From assembly GCA_017632095.1 (NCBI GenBank), contig JAGBSA010000184.1, positions 1 to 8,206 on the forward strand: 8,206 bases of DNA, given 5' to 3'. Numbering within the stretch: position 1 is the first letter of the stretch; each line of letters opens with the position of its first letter. The stretch is from Bacteroidales bacterium. Its GTDB lineage: Bacteria; Bacteroidota; Bacteroidia; Bacteroidales; P3. Below the pieces are notes generated by a model. That model saw only the letters and a program-made list of their open reading frames with translations. It ran no database searches and was not told the origin of the DNA. Shown one piece after another: positions 4,638 through 8,206 of the stretch. Position numbers and translations under genes: made by a program.

Positions 4638-6431
4638 ATGACTATGAAGAATATAAGAAACTTTTGTATAATTGCCCACATTGATCACGGAAAAAGCACT
4701 TTGGCAGACAGACTTTTGGAATTTACCAACACGGTTTCACAAAGAGATATGGAAGCTCAGGTGTTGGATAATATGGATTTGGAAAAAGAAAGAGGTATTA
4801 CAATAAAGAGTCATGCCATTCAGATGAAGTATTTGTTTGAAGGAGAACAATACCATCTTAACCTTATCGATACTCCAGGCCACGTTGACTTTTCTTATGA
4901 GGTGTCTCGTTCGATTGCAGCTTGCGAAGGTGCTTTGTTAATCGTAGATGCAACACAAGGAATTCAAGCTCAAACGATTTCTAATCTGTATCAAGCAATT
5001 GATAACAACTTGGAGATAATCCCAATCTTGAATAAGATGGATTTACCTAACGCAATGCCGGAAGAGGTTACCGATCAGATTGTGGATTTGATTGGTTGCG
5101 ATCCCGAAGATGTGATTCCGGCAAGCGGAAAGACAGGATTGGGGATAGAAACCATACTTGAAAGAATCATAAAGACTATCCCGGCTCCGAAAGGAGAGGC
5201 TTCAGAACCGCTACAAGCCCTTATATTCGACTCAGTCTTCAATTCCTTCCGCGGAATCATCTCTTACTTCCGCATAATGAACGGAGAATTGAAGAAAGGC
5301 GACAAAGTAAAATTCGTAAATACCGGAAAAGAATACATAGCTGACGAAATAGGCGTGTTGGGATTGAAGTTGATACCACAACAAAAGCTTTCGTGCGGAG
5401 AAGTAGGCTATATAATTTCGGGAATCAAGACTTCATCGGAAGTGAAAGTAGGGGATACTATCACATCTGTTGATAATCCTTGCGAGAAAGCAATAGATGG
5501 TTTCGAGAATGTAAAACCTATGGTGTTCGCAGGAATATACCCTGTTGATTCTGACGACTATGAAGAATTGAGAGGTTGTATTGAGAAATTGCAACTTAAT
5601 GATGCCTCATTGACTTTTGAACCTGAAAGTTCATTAGCCTTAGGCTTCGGATTCCGTTGCGGTTTCCTTGGATTGTTACACATGGAGATCATTCAGGAAC
5701 GACTAACCAGAGAATTTAATATGGACGTTATCACAACAGTTCCAAATGTTAATTACAAGGTTTATACAACCAAGGGAGAGGTTCTTGAAGTTTATAATCC
5801 ATCTGGGCTTCCTGAACCAAATTATATTGATTACATCGAAGAGCCTTATATAACTGCATCGATAATAACAAAGACTGATTTCATAGGACCTGTTATGACG
5901 CTTTGTATAGAAAAGAGAGGTATTCTCAAAAACCAACATTACTTATCTACAGACAGGGCTGAGATAACTTTTGAGATGCCTTTGGGAGAAGTAGTCTTCG
6001 ATTTCTATGACAAACTCAAATCTATATCAAAGGGATACGCCTCTTTTGACTATCACCCTTCAAGTTTTCAACGTTCAAAACTTGTGAAATTGGAGATACT
6101 TCTTAATGGTGATCCTGTTGATGCCCTTTCCACTTTGACACACTTTGATAATGCTTATCCGCTTGGAAGACGTATGTGCGAGAAACTTAAAGAACTTATC
6201 CCAAGACAGCAATTCGATATAGCTATTCAAGCTGCCATAGGTTCTAAAATCATAGCTCGTGAAACCGTTAAGGCAGTTCGTAAAGACGTAACGGCGAAAT
6301 GTTATGGAGGAGACATCTCTCGTAAACGTAAATTGTTGGAAAAACAGAAAGAAGGTAAGAAAAGAATGAGACAAGTCGGCAATGTGGAAGTACCGCAATC
6401 AGCTTTCCTTGCAGTTCTTAAATTGGATTAA
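4638..6431 (+). CDS. lepA: Elongation factor 4 (LepA) ribosomal GTPase
   Basis: LepA/EF4 binds the ribosome and hydrolyses GTP. It has been described as a back-translocase and as an initiation or 30S-assembly factor, and it associates with both membrane and cytosol. The product has 597 residues, the usual length. The GTPase motifs are AHIDHGKS (G1) at 13-20, RGIT at 52-55, DTPGH (G3) at 78-82, NKMD (G4) at 132-135 and SGKTG (G5) at 163-167. Domain II, the two EF-G-like domains and the LepA-specific C-terminal domain follow, ending in [16 protein letters not shown] and [11 protein letters not shown]. An in-frame ATG at 4644 gives MKNIRNFC, closer to most LepA N-termini, so the true start may be six bases later. 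It heads a plus-strand gene cluster, with the next gene 22 bp downstream. Confidence 0.98.
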   Translation: MTMKNIRNFCIIAHIDHGKSTLADRLLEFTNTVSQRDMEAQVLDNMDLEKERGITIKSHAIQMKYLFEGEQYHLNLIDTPGHVDFSYEVSRSIAACEGALLIVDATQGIQAQTISNLYQAIDNNLEIIPILNKMDLPNAMPEEVTDQIVDLIGCDPEDVIPASGKTGLGIETILERIIKTIPAPKGEASEPLQALIFDSVFNSFRGIISYFRIMNGELKKGDKVKFVNTGKEYIADEIGVLGLKLIPQQKLSCGEVGYIISGIKTSSEVKVGDTITSVDNPCEKAIDGFENVKPMVFAGIYPVDSDDYEELRGCIEKLQLNDASLTFEPESSLALGFGFRCGFLGLLHMEIIQERLTREFNMDVITTVPNVNYKVYTTKGEVLEVYNPSGLPEPNYIDYIEEPYITASIITKTDFIGPVMTLCIEKRGILKNQHYLSTDRAEITFEMPLGEVVFDFYDKLKSISKGYASFDYHPSSFQRSKLVKLEILLNGDPVDALSTLTHFDNAYPLGRRMCEKLKELIPRQQFDIAIQAAIGSKIIARETVKAVRKDVTAKCYGGDISRKRKLLEKQKEGKKRMRQVGNVEVPQSAFLAVLKLD

Positions 6432-6453
6432 AAAATTAAAACAAAGAAATAAA

Positions 6454-6990
6454 ATGACAGCAACAATAATCATAGTAGCGTTATTAGCAATCGTAATCGT
6501 CGTAAAGGAGTTTTACGGAAGCGAAGCAATCAAGAAATTTGTCGAAAACGAACAAAAGAAAACCATTCTCGAGATTCAAAAGATTCAAGAGAGCGAAGTA
6601 AGGAAGGTAGTTACGCCTATACAACTTCAAGCTTACGAACGCTTGGTTTTATTCTTGGAAAGAATGACACCAAACAACCTTGTGCTTCGTTGCTATCAAG
6701 CAGGAATGACAACGCAACTGCTAAAGGATGTAATGATTCAAAACATCAGAGACGAATTTGAGCATAATCTTTCTCAGCAACTTTATATCTCATCACAGGC
6801 ATGGGCTTACATAAAAAACGCTAAGGAAGATATGATAAACATTATAAATTCCATTCAAGCCAAAGAAGGAGAGAGCTTGACACCTACTGCTTTCGCAGGA
6901 CGATTGTTTGAATTGCTTGCAGGCAAAGAAAGTCAGATAGAATTGGCACAAGACTTCCTGAAAGAGGAAATTCAAAAGAGATTTCAATAA
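6454..6990 (+). CDS. Membrane-anchored protein of unknown function, conserved in Bacteroidota
   Basis: This 178-residue protein has one N-terminal hydrophobic helix (about residues 3-20, IIIVALLAIVIVV) followed by a mostly helical, charged region. Its recognisable core is LQAYERLVLFLERMTPNNLVLRC at about 58-80, then RDEFEHNLSQQLYISSQAWAYIKNAKE at about 98-124. I recall this pattern from a conserved Bacteroidota family of unknown function (possibly DUF7935, from memory). No catalytic motif is evident. The frame is open further upstream, to an ATG at 6382 inside lepA. I chose 6454 because it falls after the lepA stop codon, follows an A-rich stretch typical of Bacteroidota start sites, and directly begins the membrane helix. 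It lies 22 bp after lepA and is probably cotranscribed. There is no Shine-Dalgarno match. Confidence 0.85.
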   Translation: MTATIIIVALLAIVIVVKEFYGSEAIKKFVENEQKKTILEIQKIQESEVRKVVTPIQLQAYERLVLFLERMTPNNLVLRCYQAGMTTQLLKDVMIQNIRDEFEHNLSQQLYISSQAWAYIKNAKEDMINIINSIQAKEGESLTPTAFAGRLFELLAGKESQIELAQDFLKEEIQKRFQ

Positions 6991-7009
6991 ACGAGACATT
7001 CTTAGCGTG

Positions 7010-7017
7010 TAATTTTG
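7010..7017 (+). promoter_or_regulatory. Possible internal -7 box before the DRTGG-domain gene
   Basis: TAATTTTG matches TAnnTTTG exactly in the 39-bp gap after the preceding gene, but the ATG at 7030 follows only 12 bp later. The leader would be only a few nucleotides long, and no TTTG -33 element is present. It might let the DRTGG/ATPase pair be expressed apart from lepA, but a chance match is quite possible. Confidence 0.25.
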
Positions 7018-7029
7018 TTTTAGGTTTTT

Positions 7030-7374
7030 ATGTTAGCTGATGCCAAGGTTAAGGACTTGAACAAATTATCTTGTTTGAAGTCTTTGAATGTTGGAATAGG
7101 AGAGGATAGGAGTATAGAGGGGATATATTGCGGTGATTTGCTGAGTGATTGTCTTGCATCGGCAAAGCAAGACTATTTACTCCTAACTATTCAAAACCAC
7201 AAGAATGTTGCAGCAGTTGCAATTTTGAAACAACTTTCCTGCATCGTGCTTTCTAAACAAATTCAAGCAAGTGAGGAAATGCTGAACCTTTGTTCCGAAA
7301 ATAATATTGCAGTATTCCAATCTTCTGAAGACAGTTTCACCACCGCCATACTTTTATACGAATTACTCAAATGA
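7030..7374 (+). CDS. DRTGG-domain protein, partner of the downstream ATPase
   Basis: This 114-residue protein appears to consist of a single DRTGG domain. The family's conserved segment is visible as EGIYCGDLLSDCLASA at about residues 29-44, followed by LLTIQNHKNVAAVAILKQLSCIVLS at about 51-75. Typical relatives read GGYVSDLLSDVMGNA and TIQTHKNVVAVA, so the assignment is firm. The C-terminal part predicts an alternating strand/helix end (NNIAVFQSSEDSFTTAILLYELL). DRTGG domains also occur in phosphotransacetylase and CBS-containing proteins, and their ligand is unknown. Stand-alone copies in Clostridia, Thermotogae and Bacteroidota often accompany a small GHKL ATPase and [FeFe]-hydrogenase genes. 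Here the stop codon overlaps the ATPase start by 4 bp (ATGA), so the two proteins are probably made together. The start at 7030 gives an N-terminus of family-like length. Confidence 0.82.
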   Translation: MLADAKVKDLNKLSCLKSLNVGIGEDRSIEGIYCGDLLSDCLASAKQDYLLLTIQNHKNVAAVAILKQLSCIVLSKQIQASEEMLNLCSENNIAVFQSSEDSFTTAILLYELLK

Positions 7375-7910
7375 AAGAAATATCTCTCCATATCTTGGTT
7401 TTGATAAATAATTGTCTTGCAGCAAAGGCAACAGAGATTGAAGTCGAAATATTGGATAGCGTTTCTGAAAATATAGTTCGAATAACTATTACAGACAATG
7501 GCTGTGGTATTTTGCCAAAAGACTTAGACAAGGTAACGGATTGTTGTTATACGCTGAGAAAAGAAAGGAATATCGGTTTGGGATTGGCTCTTGCAAAACA
7601 GAACGCAGAACGCAGTGGAGGGGGATTAAGAATAGAAAGCGTATATCAGAAAGGCACAAAGGTTGAATTTTGGTTTGAGAAAAATCATATCGACCGTCAG
7701 CCTTTGGGAAGTATGGCATCGGTGGTCTCTATCGTCAGTTCGCAACCGTCAATCGACCTTTTCTATCGTCATAGCACCGATTGGGGAGAGTATGTTTTTG
7801 ATAGTAGAGATTGGAAAGGCGACTGCGAATATCTAAGTGCCAAACAACTGTTACAGATTCAAAAAGAAATAGAACAAGGCTTGGAATCAATAAAAGGAAA
7901 TAAGATATAA
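7371..7910 (+). CDS. Small GHKL-type ATP-binding protein (hydrogenase-cluster ATPase family), N-box altered
   Basis: This 179-residue soluble protein is built on a Bergerat-fold ATPase domain (about 1-103) without a histidine-phosphotransfer or sensor domain. Visible motifs are the N-box SLHILVLINNCLAAKAT at 5-21, the G1 box DNGCGI at 42-47, GLGLAL (G2) at 69-74, and GTKVEF at 95-100. A family-specific tail follows: HIDRQPLG at 106-113, then IDLFYRH and YVFDSRDWK. This tail marks the family of ATP-binding proteins found beside DRTGG proteins and [FeFe]-hydrogenase genes. Two positions differ from what I recall of relatives. The acidic residue four before the Mg-binding Asn (N14) is V10, and the DPFxTTRxTRxVGLG stretch reads DCCYTLRKERNIGLG. 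It therefore probably binds nucleotide but may hydrolyse it poorly. Its target is unknown. Confidence 0.82.
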   Translation: MKEISLHILVLINNCLAAKATEIEVEILDSVSENIVRITITDNGCGILPKDLDKVTDCCYTLRKERNIGLGLALAKQNAERSGGGLRIESVYQKGTKVEFWFEKNHIDRQPLGSMASVVSIVSSQPSIDLFYRHSTDWGEYVFDSRDWKGDCEYLSAKQLLQIQKEIEQGLESIKGNKI

Positions 7911-7922
7911 ACAAAACATAAA

Positions 7923-7929
7923 AAGGAAG
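7923..7929 (+). promoter_or_regulatory. Ribosome binding site of the YqeY-domain gene
   Basis: AAGGAAG lies five bases before the ATG at 7935, the clearest Shine-Dalgarno-like site in the window. It fixes the start of the last gene, which lies 24 bp after the ATPase stop codon. Confidence 0.6.
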
Positions 7930-7934
7930 TAGTT

Positions 7935-8206
7935 ATGACATTGGAAGAAAGAATCAATGCAGACATCAAAGCGGCGATGTTAGCAAAGGAAAGAAGGAAA
8001 TTAGATGCACTAAGAGCAATCAAATCCGCCATCCTGCTATTGAAAACCAACGGTAGCGGAGACGCAATCAGCGAAGAAGCAGAGATAGCATGCCTTCAAA
8101 AACTGGTAAAAAAAAGAAAAGAGTCTGCTGAATTGTACAAACAACAAAACAGAATGGACTTGTACGAAGATGAAGCTTATCAACAATCTGTTATTGAGGC
8201 GTATCT
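7935..8206 (+). CDS. GatB/YqeY domain-containing protein (cut by the window end)
   Basis: The 90 residues visible begin MTLEERINADIKAAMLAKERRKLDALRAIKSAI and continue with LQKLVKKRKESAELYKQQNRMDLYEDE and SVIEAYL. This is the standard YqeY pattern of an N-terminal helical bundle, and the motif KxRKESAExY is characteristic. YqeY proteins are about 150 residues and resemble the tRNA-binding tail of the GatB subunit of the amidotransferase. Their own function is not settled, though a role in aminoacyl-tRNA amidation or handling has been suggested. Roughly 60 residues are missing past 8206. No frameshift is seen in the visible part. The gene is probably the last visible member of the lepA cluster. 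Confidence 0.93.
   Translation, partial: MTLEERINADIKAAMLAKERRKLDALRAIKSAILLLKTNGSGDAISEEAEIACLQKLVKKRKESAELYKQQNRMDLYEDEAYQQSVIEAY

Noticed and set aside
6382..6453. Start of the membrane-anchored protein inside lepA
   Set aside because: The upstream ATG at 6382 would give a 24-residue extension from the lepA coding region with no membrane-anchor logic. The ATG at 6454 is preferred.
7599..7615. Tandem CAGAACG repeat inside the GHKL ATPase gene as a phase-variation site
   Set aside because: Only two copies of a 7-bp unit are present, and the encoded KQNAERSGGG fits the family well. It is probably ordinary coding sequence.

Overview
The window looks like a stretch of chromosome from a member of the Bacteroidota, most likely Bacteroidales. 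The evidence is consistent rather than conclusive. The DNA is A+T-rich. Four genes are preceded by an exact match to the Bacteroidota -7 promoter box TAnnTTTG. Start codons mostly follow A-rich stretches instead of strong Shine-Dalgarno sites. Several proteins resemble Bacteroidota forms: LepA, RsgA, the short LepA-linked membrane protein, and a PnuC-type transporter followed by thiamine pyrophosphokinase. No transposase, integrase, CRISPR array, tRNA or rRNA was seen, so this reads as core chromosome.

Layout: (1) Bases 1-77 hold a 22-bp-period palindromic repeat that runs off the left edge. (2) Bases 78-1728, minus strand, form a tight operon: rsgA (30S-maturation GTPase), dtd (D-aminoacyl-tRNA deacylase) and an 81-residue single-pass membrane protein with a cysteine-rich tail. 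(3) Bases 1729-2093 are a divergent intergenic region with promoters for rsgA and the pnuC-like gene. (4) Bases 2094-3337, plus strand, hold a PnuC-type transporter overlapping a thiamine pyrophosphokinase by 4 bp, which points to thiamine uptake and activation. (5) Bases 3334-4287, minus strand, hold a YitT/DUF2179 membrane protein. Its stop codon overlaps the kinase stop codon, and its probable terminator lies inside the kinase gene. (6) Bases 4288-4637 are a second divergent intergenic region with a degenerate array of 21-22 bp period and the lepA promoter. (7) Bases 4638 to the right edge, plus strand, hold lepA (EF4), a 178-residue membrane-anchored protein of unknown function, a DRTGG-domain protein, a GHKL ATPase overlapping it by 4 bp, and a GatB/YqeY-domain gene cut by the window end.

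Functionally the window leans towards translation quality control (RsgA, Dtd, LepA, and possibly the YqeY-domain protein) with a thiamine salvage pair. The least conventional parts are the DRTGG/GHKL-ATPase pair and the intergenic repeats. The pair belongs to families usually found beside [FeFe]-hydrogenase genes, but here it sits between translation-associated genes, and the ATPase lacks the acidic residue expected in its N-box. The repeats have a period of 21-22 bp in at least two spacers, and two spacers share exact 12- and 13-bp words. I did not find a clearly new multi-gene system; these two are the best leads.
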